A DNA stretch of 64,000 nt, taken from UBA3537 sp049889395 (lineage in GTDB: Bacteria; Bacteroidota; Bacteroidia; Flavobacteriales; Flavobacteriaceae). The translations under genes and the position numbers were made by a program. The notes beneath the pieces were generated by a model. The model saw only the letters and a program-made list of their open reading frames with translations, was not told the origin of the DNA and searched no databases. Location of the stretch: contig JBMHDM010000030.1 of the NCBI GenBank assembly GCA_049889395.1, forward strand, positions 1 through 64,000, in the 5' to 3' direction. Shown here in pieces: positions 7,996-16,356 of the stretch (within the stretch, counting starts at the first letter, position 1; every line of letters starts with the position of its first letter).

Positions 7996-8003
7996 CAAAT
8001 TTA
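7996..8003 (-). promoter_or_regulatory. Promoter -7 box of lpdA
   Basis: On the minus strand TAAATTTG matches TAnnTTTG, 31 bases before the lpdA ATG. Confidence 0.5.
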
Positions 8004-8062
8004 CAAAACAAGAAGCTATAAATAAAGTAGAATGTGATGAAAGTATTGGGGAGAGATGTGGT

Positions 8063-8458
8063 TTAGGATTTTTTGAAATCCAAGCTGAGAGAATTAACAC
8101 AATAGCGTGTTCCGGTAGGGGTAGGGCCATCATTGAATACATGCCCCAAATGCCCACCACAGGCGCTACATAAAATTTCTGTTCGTATCATGCCATGACT
8201 CTTATCTAAGACATAAGATATTTTATTATTGATAGAGGCATCAAAACTGGGCCATCCACAACCGCTATCGAATTTGGATTCACTCTCAAAAAGCGTTTCG
8301 TTGCAACCTGCACAATGATATAACCCCTTGTCATATAGATTGTTGTACTGGCCTGAAAACGGTCTTTCGGTTCCTTTATGTCGCAGGATATGAAATTGCT
8401 CTGATGACAACTCTTTTTTCCATTCCGCCTCAGATTTATGATGCTTGAATTTAGTCAT
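8063..8458 (-). CDS. msrB: Peptide-methionine (R)-S-oxide reductase, cytoplasmic copy
   Basis: MsrB reduces the R isomer of methionine sulfoxide in proteins. The 131-residue protein has the two zinc CxxC pairs (CAGC and CSAC), the core SGCGWPSFD, GGHLGHVFNDGP and the catalytic cysteine in RYCVNS. The ATG at 8458 overlaps the stop of the preceding msrB copy in the string ATGACTAA, which suggests coupled translation and is preferred over the ATG at 8470. It has no signal peptide, so it works in the cytoplasm, unlike its upstream twin. Confidence 0.92.
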   Translation of the reverse strand: MTKFKHHKSEAEWKKELSSEQFHILRHKGTERPFSGQYNNLYDKGLYHCAGCNETLFESESKFDSGCGWPSFDASINNKISYVLDKSHGMIRTEILCSACGGHLGHVFNDGPTPTGTRYCVNSLSLDFKKS

Positions 8459-8927
8459 CTTTTGGAACAAATTTTAAAGCCGCACCGTTGATACAGTGGC
8501 GCATTCCCGTTGTTTTTATTGGACCATCGTTAAACACGTGACCCAAGTGTCCACCGCAAGTGGCACAATGTTCTTCCCTTCGAGCAACACCAATATTATA
8601 GTCAACTGAAAAGGCTACATTTCCTTTAATTTCACGATCAAAACTGGGCCATCCAGATCCTGAGTTGTATTTGTGCTCGCTCAAAAACAGAGGGGTTTTG
8701 CAGCCAGCACAAACATAGGTGCCAGAGCTGTAATTCTTGTCCAATGGACTTGAAAAGGCGCGCTCTGTCCCTTTTTTTCGAAGAACATAAAACTGCATGT
8801 CAGTCAGTTCTGTTTTCCATTCTGATTCTGTTTTTTGGATTTTAAATTGTTGTTTTTTTTGTGCTTCGGACTTGCATGCCAAAATAAAAAATAGGCTTAG
8901 AAAAAATAAAAAAGATTTGTGCGTCAT
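8451..8927 (-). CDS. msrB: Peptide-methionine (R)-S-oxide reductase, lipoprotein copy
   Basis: This is a second MsrB, of 158 residues, with a lipoprotein signal (MTHKSFLFFLSLFFILACK, lipobox LAC) that predicts anchoring in the envelope. The catalytic domain keeps zinc pairs CAGC and CATC, SGSGWPSFD, GGHLGHVFNDGP and the catalytic cysteine in MRHCINGAAL. It is the first gene of a two-gene unit with the cytoplasmic msrB. The pair probably repairs oxidised methionine in both compartments, while msrA (25264-25806) handles the S isomer. Tandem duplication is likely: the two share the same layout, including WKTEL/WKKEL, QF and LRxKGTER. Confidence 0.92.
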   Translation of the reverse strand: MTHKSFLFFLSLFFILACKSEAQKKQQFKIQKTESEWKTELTDMQFYVLRKKGTERAFSSPLDKNYSSGTYVCAGCKTPLFLSEHKYNSGSGWPSFDREIKGNVAFSVDYNIGVARREEHCATCGGHLGHVFNDGPIKTTGMRHCINGAALKFVPKDD

Positions 8928-9063
8928 AATTTTAGAATTGGGATATAAAATTAATTAATTTTGATATGATCTATTTAACTTTCACAAAACTTTGTGACTA
9001 ATTAAAAAAATAGAGGTCAAAAGTTATGGAATACTTTTTGATAATCTACAATAAATCATTTTT

Positions 9064-9876
9064 ATGAAAACAAAATTAGTATATGTTATTTTAATTTTAA
9101 TAACCAGTTCTTGTGCTACCAATCCTTTTACAGGCAAGAAAACAATGGCGTTGGTTCCAAACTCTCAAATACTCCCCATGGCATTTGCGCAGTATGACAA
9201 ATTTTTATCAGAAAATAAGGTCGTTTCTGGAACAGCAGACTCCGAAATGATTAGACGGGTTGGGCAGCGTATTTCAAAAGCAGCTGAACGATGGTTAGAT
9301 GCCAATAATTATCATGGTTATTTGAAAGATTATAAATGGGATTATAATTTAGTTGAGGATAAAACTATTAATGCTTGGTGTATGCCAGGCGGTAAAATTG
9401 TTTTTTACACAGGAATACTTCCCATTGCAGATAATGAAACTGGAGTAGCGGCCATCATGGGTCACGAAGTCGCTCATGCTTTGGCTAATCATGGACAACA
9501 ACGTATGAGTGCCGGAGTGATGCAACAATTGGGCGCTGTTGCTGGGAATGTTGCCATAAAAGATGACAACAAACGTAATTTATTTAATCGATATTATGGT
9601 CTAGGGAGTACAGTTCTAGGGGTCTTACCTTTTAGCCGATCTCACGAAGCAGAGGCCGATAAAATTGGGATCTATATCATGGCTATAGCTGGTTACAACC
9701 CTGATGAGGCTTCAAAACTTTGGGAACGTATGAAAGCTACAAACGAGGGTAAAAAAGGCCCTCCTGAATTTTTGAGTACACATCCTTCCAACGACTCTCG
9801 AATCGTAAATTTAAAAGCTTTGGCCCCAGCTGCCCGAACTGAAGCAAAAAAGTTTGGAGTAACAAGCTTTAAATAA
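9064..9876 (+). CDS. M48 family zinc metallopeptidase lipoprotein
   Basis: The 270-residue protein begins with a lipoprotein signal (LILITSSCATNPFTGKK, lipobox SSC). It carries the zinc motif HEVAHA (about residue 137) and the third zinc ligand in SRSHEAEADKIG, ending with a conserved THPSNDSRIVNL. This is the layout of M48 peptidases such as LoiP/BepA/YcaL, which degrade damaged outer-membrane proteins from the periplasmic side. It is probably a quality-control protease. Its terminator lies right before the next gene. Confidence 0.9.
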   Translation: MKTKLVYVILILITSSCATNPFTGKKTMALVPNSQILPMAFAQYDKFLSENKVVSGTADSEMIRRVGQRISKAAERWLDANNYHGYLKDYKWDYNLVEDKTINAWCMPGGKIVFYTGILPIADNETGVAAIMGHEVAHALANHGQQRMSAGVMQQLGAVAGNVAIKDDNKRNLFNRYYGLGSTVLGVLPFSRSHEAEADKIGIYIMAIAGYNPDEASKLWERMKATNEGKKGPPEFLSTHPSNDSRIVNLKALAPAARTEAKKFGVTSFK

Positions 9877-9893
9877 TAATTGCTTATTTTAGG

Positions 9894-9920
9894 AGCTGCT
9901 AACACAATTGGCAGCTTTTT
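9894..9920 (+). terminator. Terminator of the M48 gene
   Basis: AGCTGC (9894-9899) pairs with GCAGCT (9911-9916), followed by TTTTTT. It ends one base before the ATG of the following transporter gene, so that gene needs its own promoter or read-through. Confidence 0.7.
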
Positions 9921-9921
9921 T

Positions 9922-11247
9922 ATGAAAACATTAAAACGTGGCAGTAAACAACTCATAAAGGCATGGGCGTTTTATGATTGGGCAAATTCTGTTTATCCTT
10001 TGGTAATCAGTACAGCAGTTTTTCCCATATACTATACTAGTGTGACGAGTTCTTTTACGAATTCTTCTGGGGATATTAGCTTTTTGGGTACAACATGGAA
10101 TCCAACAACCTTGTATGATTATACCCTTTCATTATCATTTCTGATTATTGCTTTTTTTTCACCTATATTTTCTGGAATTGCAGACTACACTGGTAATAAG
10201 CTCAAATTTTTAAAAGGATTTTGTTTTTTGGGATCAGTGTCTGTTTCTGCCTTATTTTTCTTTCAGGGCGAATCAACGCTTTGGGTGGCGCTTTTGTTTA
10301 CCGTTTTGGCAAGCATTGGTTTTTGGGGGAGTATTGTTTTTTATAATGCCTATTTACCAGAAATTGCTTTTCCGGAACAACAAGACAATGTAAGCGCCAA
10401 AGGCTTTATGTATGGCTATGCGGGCTCAGTATTATTGCTTGTTTTTAGCTTAATTTTGGTTCAGAAACCAGATTGGTTTGGGATTACAGACCCCACTTTG
10501 GCTCCTCGCATTACTTTTATATTGGTTGGGTTATGGTGGCTAGGTTTTGCTCAATTTACTTACCGTCGTTTACCAAATAATATCTACAATCACAACCCTG
10601 AAAAAGATTATATTTGGAAAGGTTTTTTAGAACTCAAACAGGTTTGGAAATCCTTAGATTCCCATACACAATTACGTAACTTTTTGATTGCGTTTTTTTT
10701 CTTGAGTGTTGGCGTTCAGACCATAATTTTGATGGCTGGAATTTTTGGAAGTCAAGAACTAGGTCTTCCGACATTAAATTTGATTTTGACTATTTTGATT
10801 GTTCAAATTGTAGCTATTTTTGGTGCTTATCTTTTTTCTAGATTATCTAATATTATCGGAAATTTGGCGACCCTTAAAATCACTTTAGCAATTTGGGGCA
10901 TCGTATGTTTGATAGCCTTTATTTTGGATAAAAACTTACCCCATATTGATTATTATTTCTATGCCATGGGAATTGTTTTGGGATTTGTTTTAGGGGCAAC
11001 ACAGTCGCTCACAAGGTCAACCTATTCAAAGCTTTTGCCAGACACTCAAGATCACGCGACTTACTTTAGTTTTTATGATGTTTCTGAAAAAATAGCAATC
11101 GTGATCGGAATGTTTTTATTTGGTCTGTTGGTAGCTTTAACAGGCTCTATGCAATATTCTGTGTTGACTTTAGCCCTATTTTTTCTCATTTCCTTTGTTG
11201 TATTAAATAACGTTCGTCAATCATCAAATCTGAAGCACAACAATTAG
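9922..11247 (+). CDS. MFS transporter, UMF1 (Atg22-like) family
   Basis: The 441-residue integral membrane protein has about 12 hydrophobic segments. The opening KAWAFYDWANSVYPLVISTA is the signature of the UMF1/vacuolar-effluxer-like branch of the major facilitator superfamily; later motifs include SGIADYTGNKLKFL (loop 2-3) and GATQSLTRSTYSKLLPD. Substrates of the bacterial members are not established. The ATG at 9922 is chosen because the upstream alternative at 9880 would translate through the terminator hairpin and add residues not typical of the family. Confidence 0.85.
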   Translation: MKTLKRGSKQLIKAWAFYDWANSVYPLVISTAVFPIYYTSVTSSFTNSSGDISFLGTTWNPTTLYDYTLSLSFLIIAFFSPIFSGIADYTGNKLKFLKGFCFLGSVSVSALFFFQGESTLWVALLFTVLASIGFWGSIVFYNAYLPEIAFPEQQDNVSAKGFMYGYAGSVLLLVFSLILVQKPDWFGITDPTLAPRITFILVGLWWLGFAQFTYRRLPNNIYNHNPEKDYIWKGFLELKQVWKSLDSHTQLRNFLIAFFFLSVGVQTIILMAGIFGSQELGLPTLNLILTILIVQIVAIFGAYLFSRLSNIIGNLATLKITLAIWGIVCLIAFILDKNLPHIDYYFYAMGIVLGFVLGATQSLTRSTYSKLLPDTQDHATYFSFYDVSEKIAIVIGMFLFGLLVALTGSMQYSVLTLALFFLISFVVLNNVRQSSNLKHNN

Positions 11248-11384
11248 ATTTGGCATAGGAATTGACTATTTATATGCGCATTAAGGTCGTTTGAAACGAT
11301 TTTAAGATTAAAACAATATAATTTTAACCCATATTATGGTTTAAAAATATTCTGTAACACATGACAGAATGACCTATTTTAAAG
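11248..11384 (+). promoter_or_regulatory. lon upstream region with two palindromes
   Basis: Two inverted repeats lie before lon: TCGTTTGAAACGA at about 11288-11300, and ATTCTGT (11349-11355) with ACAGAAT (11364-11370) around 8 bases. No exact TAnnTTTG box is present. They could be operators for stress control of the protease or an mRNA hairpin; the sequence alone does not decide. Confidence 0.35.
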
Positions 11385-13835
11385 ATGAACAACCCAAAAT
11401 ACAAATTACTTGACAGTTTGTCACTACAAGATTTTGATGAAAATTCAGAACTAATTCCGTTAATGACAATAGAGGACGAAGAAGTGATTAAAAATGAATC
11501 ACTTCCAATCACTCTACCCATATTATCTCTTCGAAACACAGTTTTATTTCCAGGCGTAGTTATTCCAATAACTGCTGGACGAGATAAATCTATAAAACTC
11601 ATCAATGACTCCAACCATGGATCAAAAGTTATAGGAGTGGTATCCCAAAAAGATGAAAGTGTAGAAGACCCAAAGGCAGAAGATGTTAATACCATCGGTA
11701 CTGTTGCTAGGATTTTGAAAGTTTTAAAAATGCCAGATGGCAATACAACAGTTATCATTCAAGGCAAAAAACGATTCGAGATAGATGCGTTTTTATCTGA
11801 AGAACCTTATCTAACTGCAAAAATTAAAAGCGTACCAGAAATTATTCCCGTAAAAGATGATAATGAATTTAACGCGGCGATAGATTCGATTAAAGATTTA
11901 TCGTTAGAAATTATAAAACAGAGTCCGAATATTCCAAGCGAAGCTTCATTTGCCATAAAAAACATTGAAAGCAATTCATTCCTAATCAATTTTGTGGCCT
12001 CTAATATGGGAATCTCTGTTTCAGAAAAACAAGAGCTACTAGAGATTAATGAGCTGCACCAAAGAGCCTTGGTAACGTTAAAACACATGAATGTTGAGTT
12101 TCAGCGATTAGAGCTTAAAAATGATATCCAATCTAAGGTTCAACATGATATGAACCAACAACAACGTGAATACTTTTTGCAGCAACAAATTAAAACAATT
12201 CAGGAGGAACTCGGAGGTGTGAGTTACGAAGAAGAAGTAGAAGAAATGAAAAAAAGGGCCGCTGCTAAGACATGGGACGATAAGGTTAAACATCATTTTG
12301 ACAAAGAAATTGGTAAACTCCAAAGGATGAATCCTCAAGTTGCGGAATATTCTATTCAAAGAAATTACTTGGATTTATTTTTGGATCTTCCTTGGAATCA
12401 TTTTAGTCAAGATAATTTTGATTTAAAGCGAGCTCAAAAGATTTTAGACAGAGATCATTTTGGTCTAGAAGAAGTCAAACGTCGCATCATCGAATATTTG
12501 GCAGTTTTAAAACTCAGAAATGACATGAAGTCGCCAATTTTGTGTTTATATGGCCCACCTGGAGTAGGTAAAACATCATTGGGTAAATCTATTGCAGAGG
12601 CACTTGGTCGAGAGTATGTTCGAATTTCCCTAGGGGGCCTACGAGATGAAGCTGAAATTAGAGGTCATCGCAAAACTTACATTGGTGCCATGCCCGGTCG
12701 AATTCTGCAAAGTTTAAAAAAAGCCGGTACCTCCAATCCAGTTTTTGTTTTAGACGAAATTGACAAGCTTTCCAATTCGCATCAAGGTGATCCCTCCTCG
12801 GCGATGTTAGAGGTTTTAGACCCAGAGCAGAATTCTGAATTTTACGACAACTTTTTGGAAATGGGATACGATTTGTCTAAAGTTATGTTTGTAGCCACTT
12901 CCAACAGTTTGAACACGATTCAACCTGCTCTTTTGGATCGAATGGAAATTATCAACGTCAACGGTTATACCATTGAAGAAAAAATTCAAATTGGTAAAAA
13001 ATATCTTTTACCCAAACAACTTAAAGAACACGGATTGAGTTCTAAAAACCTTAGAATCGGACAGCCCCAATTAGAGCAAATTGTTGAGGGTTATACTAGA
13101 GAATCTGGCGTTCGGGGATTGGAAAAACAAATTGCCAAAGTTGTTCGTTATGCCGCAAAGCATATTGCTATGGATGACCCCTATAATATCAAAGTTTCTA
13201 AAGAAGATATTATTGAGATATTAGGTGCCCCAAAATTGGAACGTGATCGTTATGAAAATAACAATGTTGCTGGTGTTGTCACAGGTCTTGCTTGGACTAG
13301 AGTAGGGGGTGATATTTTGTTTATTGAATCCATTTTATCCGCAGGAAAGGGGGTATTAAATATCACTGGTAATTTGGGTAAAGTTATGAAAGAATCGGCC
13401 ACTATTGCAATGGAATATATCAAGGCTAATGCCGAGGATTTTGGAATTAAAAACCATGTTTTTAGCAACTACAACGTACATATTCATGTCCCTGAAGGTG
13501 CTACACCCAAGGATGGACCAAGTGCGGGAATAACCATGCTCACCTCTTTGGTATCCTTACTTACGCAACGCAAAGTCAAGAAAAGTATTGCGATGACAGG
13601 TGAGATAACACTCCGGGGTAAGGTATTACCCGTCGGCGGAATCAAAGAAAAAATATTGGCAGCAAAGCGGGCCAAGATAAAAGAAATTGTTCTTTCAAAA
13701 GCCAATAAACCTGATATTGAGGAAATTAACAAAGATTATTTGAAAGGACTCAAATTTCACTATGTTTCTGAAATGCATGAAGTGATCGAAGTCGCTCTAA
13801 CAAAGCAAAAGGTAACAAATGCCAAACAACTGTAA
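11385..13835 (+). CDS. lon: ATP-dependent protease Lon (LonA)
   Basis: Lon degrades misfolded and short-lived regulatory proteins in the cytoplasm. The 816 residues show an N-terminal substrate-binding domain (about 40-230, starting LPILSLRNTVLFPGVVIPI), a coiled linker, an AAA+ module with Walker A GPPGVGKTS (about 390) and Walker B VFVLDEIDK (about 455), and a C-terminal serine protease domain. The catalytic dyad is visible as Ser in PKDGPSAGITM (about 710) and Lys in GGIKEKILAA (about 753). Length and order are those of the family. It appears to be a single-gene unit with palindromes upstream. Confidence 0.96.
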   Translation: MNNPKYKLLDSLSLQDFDENSELIPLMTIEDEEVIKNESLPITLPILSLRNTVLFPGVVIPITAGRDKSIKLINDSNHGSKVIGVVSQKDESVEDPKAEDVNTIGTVARILKVLKMPDGNTTVIIQGKKRFEIDAFLSEEPYLTAKIKSVPEIIPVKDDNEFNAAIDSIKDLSLEIIKQSPNIPSEASFAIKNIESNSFLINFVASNMGISVSEKQELLEINELHQRALVTLKHMNVEFQRLELKNDIQSKVQHDMNQQQREYFLQQQIKTIQEELGGVSYEEEVEEMKKRAAAKTWDDKVKHHFDKEIGKLQRMNPQVAEYSIQRNYLDLFLDLPWNHFSQDNFDLKRAQKILDRDHFGLEEVKRRIIEYLAVLKLRNDMKSPILCLYGPPGVGKTSLGKSIAEALGREYVRISLGGLRDEAEIRGHRKTYIGAMPGRILQSLKKAGTSNPVFVLDEIDKLSNSHQGDPSSAMLEVLDPEQNSEFYDNFLEMGYDLSKVMFVATSNSLNTIQPALLDRMEIINVNGYTIEEKIQIGKKYLLPKQLKEHGLSSKNLRIGQPQLEQIVEGYTRESGVRGLEKQIAKVVRYAAKHIAMDDPYNIKVSKEDIIEILGAPKLERDRYENNNVAGVVTGLAWTRVGGDILFIESILSAGKGVLNITGNLGKVMKESATIAMEYIKANAEDFGIKNHVFSNYNVHIHVPEGATPKDGPSAGITMLTSLVSLLTQRKVKKSIAMTGEITLRGKVLPVGGIKEKILAAKRAKIKEIVLSKANKPDIEEINKDYLKGLKFHYVSEMHEVIEVALTKQKVTNAKQL

Positions 13836-13913
13836 ATATTATCATTCCTCACAAATCAAAATAAAGCGATGAAAAACTCGTTTTTGTATTGAATTAATTA
13901 TTTTTGATTGAAA

Positions 13914-14930
13914 ATGAGGAGATTAGTTTTGGTTTTTGCAGTGGGATTAAGTTCATTACCGCTTTTTGCTCAATTGGGCGGAAAAGCCACCTATCAATTT
14001 CTCAACTTAATGTCCTCTCCTAGGCAAACAGCTTTGGGGGGTAAAATCATTACCAATGTCGATTACGATGTTACTCAAGCTATTTATAACCCAGCCACCA
14101 TTAACGTAGATATGGACAACCAATTGGCATTTAATTATGCCAATCATTTGGGCGATATCAGATATGGAACTGCGGCTTACGCCTATACGGTAGATCGAAG
14201 AACACAAACCTTTCATGCGGGTGTTACTTATGTTAATTATGGAAACTTCGACGGATATGATGAATTTGGTAACAGTACTGGTTCATTCACTGGAAATGAA
14301 GTTGCTGTCTCTTTTGGATATGCACTTCAGATTGGATTTTCTGATTTTTATGCCGGTGCAAACGTCAAACTAATTTCTTCTAAATTAGAACAGTATAGCT
14401 CATTCGGGGGAGCTGTAGATTTGGGATTGATTTATATAGACTCTAATCTTGATTTCAACGCTGCAATGGTCGTTCGAAATATCGGAACTCAATTTACAAC
14501 CTATGCAGGACTAAACGAACCATTGCCGCTTGAAATTGACGTGGGGCTATCTCAAACGTTGCAAAATGTTCCAATTAGATGGCACCTAACTTTTGAAAAT
14601 TTGCAACAATGGCCCATAGCAACTCCCAACCCCGCACGAGTAACTACCGACTTGAGCGGCAACCAAACCCAAGAAAAAATAGGATTTCTAAGCCAGCTAA
14701 TCAGACATACTATCGTTGGTGTTGAGCTTTTTCCTAGGCGTGGATTTAATCTAAGAATGGGCTATAGTTTCAGAAGATCAGAGGAATTACGAATCGAAGA
14801 ATTAAGAAATTTTTCTGGTCTGTCTTTTGGTATTGGCGTTAAGTTTAATAAATTACGGTTTAGTTACACACATGCACGATATTCATTGGCCTCCAATACA
14901 AGTTTTTTAGGGATGCAAATCAGTTTATAA
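13914..14930 (+). CDS. porQ: Type IX secretion system protein PorQ
   Basis: PorQ is an outer-membrane beta-barrel that works with PorU, PorV and PorZ in the attachment complex of the type IX secretion system. The 338-residue protein has a signal peptide (MRRLVLVFAVGLSSLPLFAQ), then the characteristic GGKATYQFLNLMSSPRQTALGG and a barrel ending FLGMQISL. The ATG at 13914 directly starts the signal peptide; a TTG two codons upstream is less likely. It is followed after 2 bases by cmk, a pairing seen widely in Bacteroidota that helps to identify it. A TATTTTTG box at 13899-13906 would give a very short leader. Confidence 0.9.
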   Translation: MRRLVLVFAVGLSSLPLFAQLGGKATYQFLNLMSSPRQTALGGKIITNVDYDVTQAIYNPATINVDMDNQLAFNYANHLGDIRYGTAAYAYTVDRRTQTFHAGVTYVNYGNFDGYDEFGNSTGSFTGNEVAVSFGYALQIGFSDFYAGANVKLISSKLEQYSSFGGAVDLGLIYIDSNLDFNAAMVVRNIGTQFTTYAGLNEPLPLEIDVGLSQTLQNVPIRWHLTFENLQQWPIATPNPARVTTDLSGNQTQEKIGFLSQLIRHTIVGVELFPRRGFNLRMGYSFRRSEELRIEELRNFSGLSFGIGVKFNKLRFSYTHARYSLASNTSFLGMQISL

Positions 14931-14932
14931 CA

Positions 14933-15616
14933 GTGAAAAAAATTACAATTGCCATAGACGGACACTCCTCTACTGGAAAGAGCACTTTGGCCAAACAATT
15001 GGCGGCTCATTTAAATTACATTCATATTGACTCTGGTGCTATGTACAGAGCTGTCACTCTTTTTGGCTTGGAACATGGGATAATTACAGAAGACAAGTTT
15101 GATCATAAAAAATTAATTAATGCCTTACAAAAGGTTAAGATAGAATTCAAAACAAGTGACGACTATTCCACATTATTATTTTTAAACAATAATGAAGTAT
15201 CTTCAGAAATCAGAAGCTTGAAAGTTTCAAGTTATGTAAGTAAAGTCGCTGCTATTCCAGAAATTAGATCAAAATTAGTGGCGGAACAGCGTCGGATGGG
15301 ACAAGATAAGGGAATCGTAATGGATGGACGCGATATTGGCACCGTCGTATTTCCCGATGCTGAACTCAAAATTTTTATGACCGCTTCAGCAGAAACACGA
15401 GCCAAGCGTCGCTTACGAGAACTTCAGGATGAAAATCAATTAGTCGATTTTGATGCTGTTCTTGAAAATATTAAATCAAGAGATTTTAAAGACTCTACAA
15501 GAAAAACCTCACCTCTAAAACAAGCCGACGATGCGTTGGTATTGGACAATTCAACATTGACACAACAAGAGCAGTTCGACTTGGTTTTGGAATGGGTTAA
15601 CAACAGCCTTTGCTGA
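14933..15616 (+). CDS. cmk: Cytidylate kinase
   Basis: Cmk phosphorylates CMP and dCMP for nucleotide synthesis. The 227-residue protein has the P-loop GHSSTGKST (residues 9-17), the conserved IDSGAMYRAVTLF, and the nucleotide-binding and lid regions MDGRDIGTVVFPDAELKIF and KRRLREL. The start is GTG at 14933, two bases after the porQ stop, so translation is probably coupled to porQ. The link to porQ is conserved in position; no functional connection is known. Confidence 0.95.
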   Translation: MKKITIAIDGHSSTGKSTLAKQLAAHLNYIHIDSGAMYRAVTLFGLEHGIITEDKFDHKKLINALQKVKIEFKTSDDYSTLLFLNNNEVSSEIRSLKVSSYVSKVAAIPEIRSKLVAEQRRMGQDKGIVMDGRDIGTVVFPDAELKIFMTASAETRAKRRLRELQDENQLVDFDAVLENIKSRDFKDSTRKTSPLKQADDALVLDNSTLTQQEQFDLVLEWVNNSLC

Positions 15617-15636
15617 TAGTTATTTTTCTACACTTT

Positions 15637-15704
15637 AATACCAAGTAATTTAAAACCTTTTGCGTGACTTAAAACCTTTTGCGTGACCAACTTCTTTTGG
15701 TATT
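15637..15704. repeat. Two 19-bp tandem repeats flanked by an 8-bp inverted repeat
   Basis: The 19-base unit TTAAAACCTTTTGCGTGAC occurs twice in perfect tandem (15650-15668 and 15669-15687). The pair is flanked by AATACCAA (15637-15644) and TTGGTATT (15697-15704). It lies between the converging cmk and LysM genes. Only two copies exist, so it is not an array; it may fold as a cruciform or as a 3' hairpin for either transcript. Confidence 0.8.
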
Positions 15705-15736
15705 TGGAATCGGTCTTACAAATTTGGAATGACCAA

Positions 15737-16093
15737 TCACTGGTCTGGGTAAATCAAATCAGGGTCTTTTAAAATATGAGAATTAGCCTTAAAAATAGCA
15801 GTGTATTTCATCGGGTCGCCGTAATAGTGTTTGGCAATTTTCCCTAATGTTTCACCACGTCTAATGGTGTGCCTGTGATACACACTTTGGTCTAAAACTC
15901 GAATATCGGCTTCAATATCTGTGGGATGTGATCCGCCAATAGATTTTATTTTGTACCACAATATGTTTTTTTCATATGGTGTTTTGGCTGTTCCTTTGAT
16001 CTTTAGGACACCATTGTCTTCTGAGACATCGCCTTGTTGTATGTTCAGTTTTGTGCCTAAATCCAGTACTGGCTGGTATTTTTGTTCAATCAT
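15737..16093 (-). CDS. LysM domain protein (YgaU/BON-LysM-like)
   Basis: The 118-residue protein has no signal peptide. The first 70 residues resemble the small BON-like domain that precedes LysM in YgaU-type proteins (DVSEDNGVLKIKGTAKTPYEK), and residues about 74-118 form one LysM motif (HTIRRGETLGKIAKHYYGDP, then ILKDPDLIYPDQ). LysM binds N-acetylglucosamine-containing polymers such as peptidoglycan. E. coli YgaU is a cytoplasmic potassium-responsive protein, so a cell-wall role should not be assumed. It is a single gene with no evident partner. Confidence 0.8.
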   Translation of the reverse strand: MIEQKYQPVLDLGTKLNIQQGDVSEDNGVLKIKGTAKTPYEKNILWYKIKSIGGSHPTDIEADIRVLDQSVYHRHTIRRGETLGKIAKHYYGDPMKYTAIFKANSHILKDPDLIYPDQ

Positions 16094-16212
16094 TATGATA
16101 GATTTATGGGTTATTACTGTCTAAATGTAAGCTATTTTTACAGATTAGTACGTTAAATTATTGTCATTTTTTTATTATAAATGCAATCACTTGATAATCA
16201 AAATGATAAATG

Positions 16213-16244
16213 TTTGCTCAACTGATGTAATAGTTGTATTATTG
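16213..16244 (+). promoter_or_regulatory. Probable rpsA promoter
   Basis: TTTG (16213-16216), 20 bases, then TATTATTG (16237-16244), one mismatch from TAnnTTTG. Transcription would start near 16250, giving a leader of about 105 bases. Confidence 0.55.
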
Positions 16245-16247
16245 CAC

Positions 16248-16336
16248 TCTTCTTAGCGATAGGGTTGGAGAGAAGACAAAAATATGTAATTAACACTTCT
16301 GTGTGTTTCGCATAATCCAACCGAAATAACACACGG
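16248..16336 (+). promoter_or_regulatory. Structured rpsA mRNA leader with two complementary hairpin loops
   Basis: Hairpin A pairs TCTTCT (16248-16253) with AGAAGA (16271-16276); its loop contains GTTGGA (16264-16269). Hairpin C pairs CTGTGTGTTTCG (16299-16310) with CGAAA and CACACGG (16322-16336), leaving a 3-base bulge TAA; its loop contains TCCAAC (16316-16321). The two loops are perfectly complementary over 6 bases, so they could form a kissing-loop 20 bases before the ATG. Ribosomal protein S1 represses its own mRNA in enterobacteria through a structured leader, so feedback control by S1 is the natural hypothesis. I do not recognise this fold as a named motif. Confidence 0.6.
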
Positions 16337-16356
16337 AATACAAAACAATATCAGCT

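Noticed and set aside
11324..11758. 144-codon open frame on the minus strand over the start of lon
   Set aside because: It runs through the conserved N-terminal lon coding sequence and the palindromes before it; no domain or start context supports it.
15650..15687. Start of a CRISPR array
   Set aside because: Two directly adjacent copies without spacers, and no cas genes anywhere in the window.
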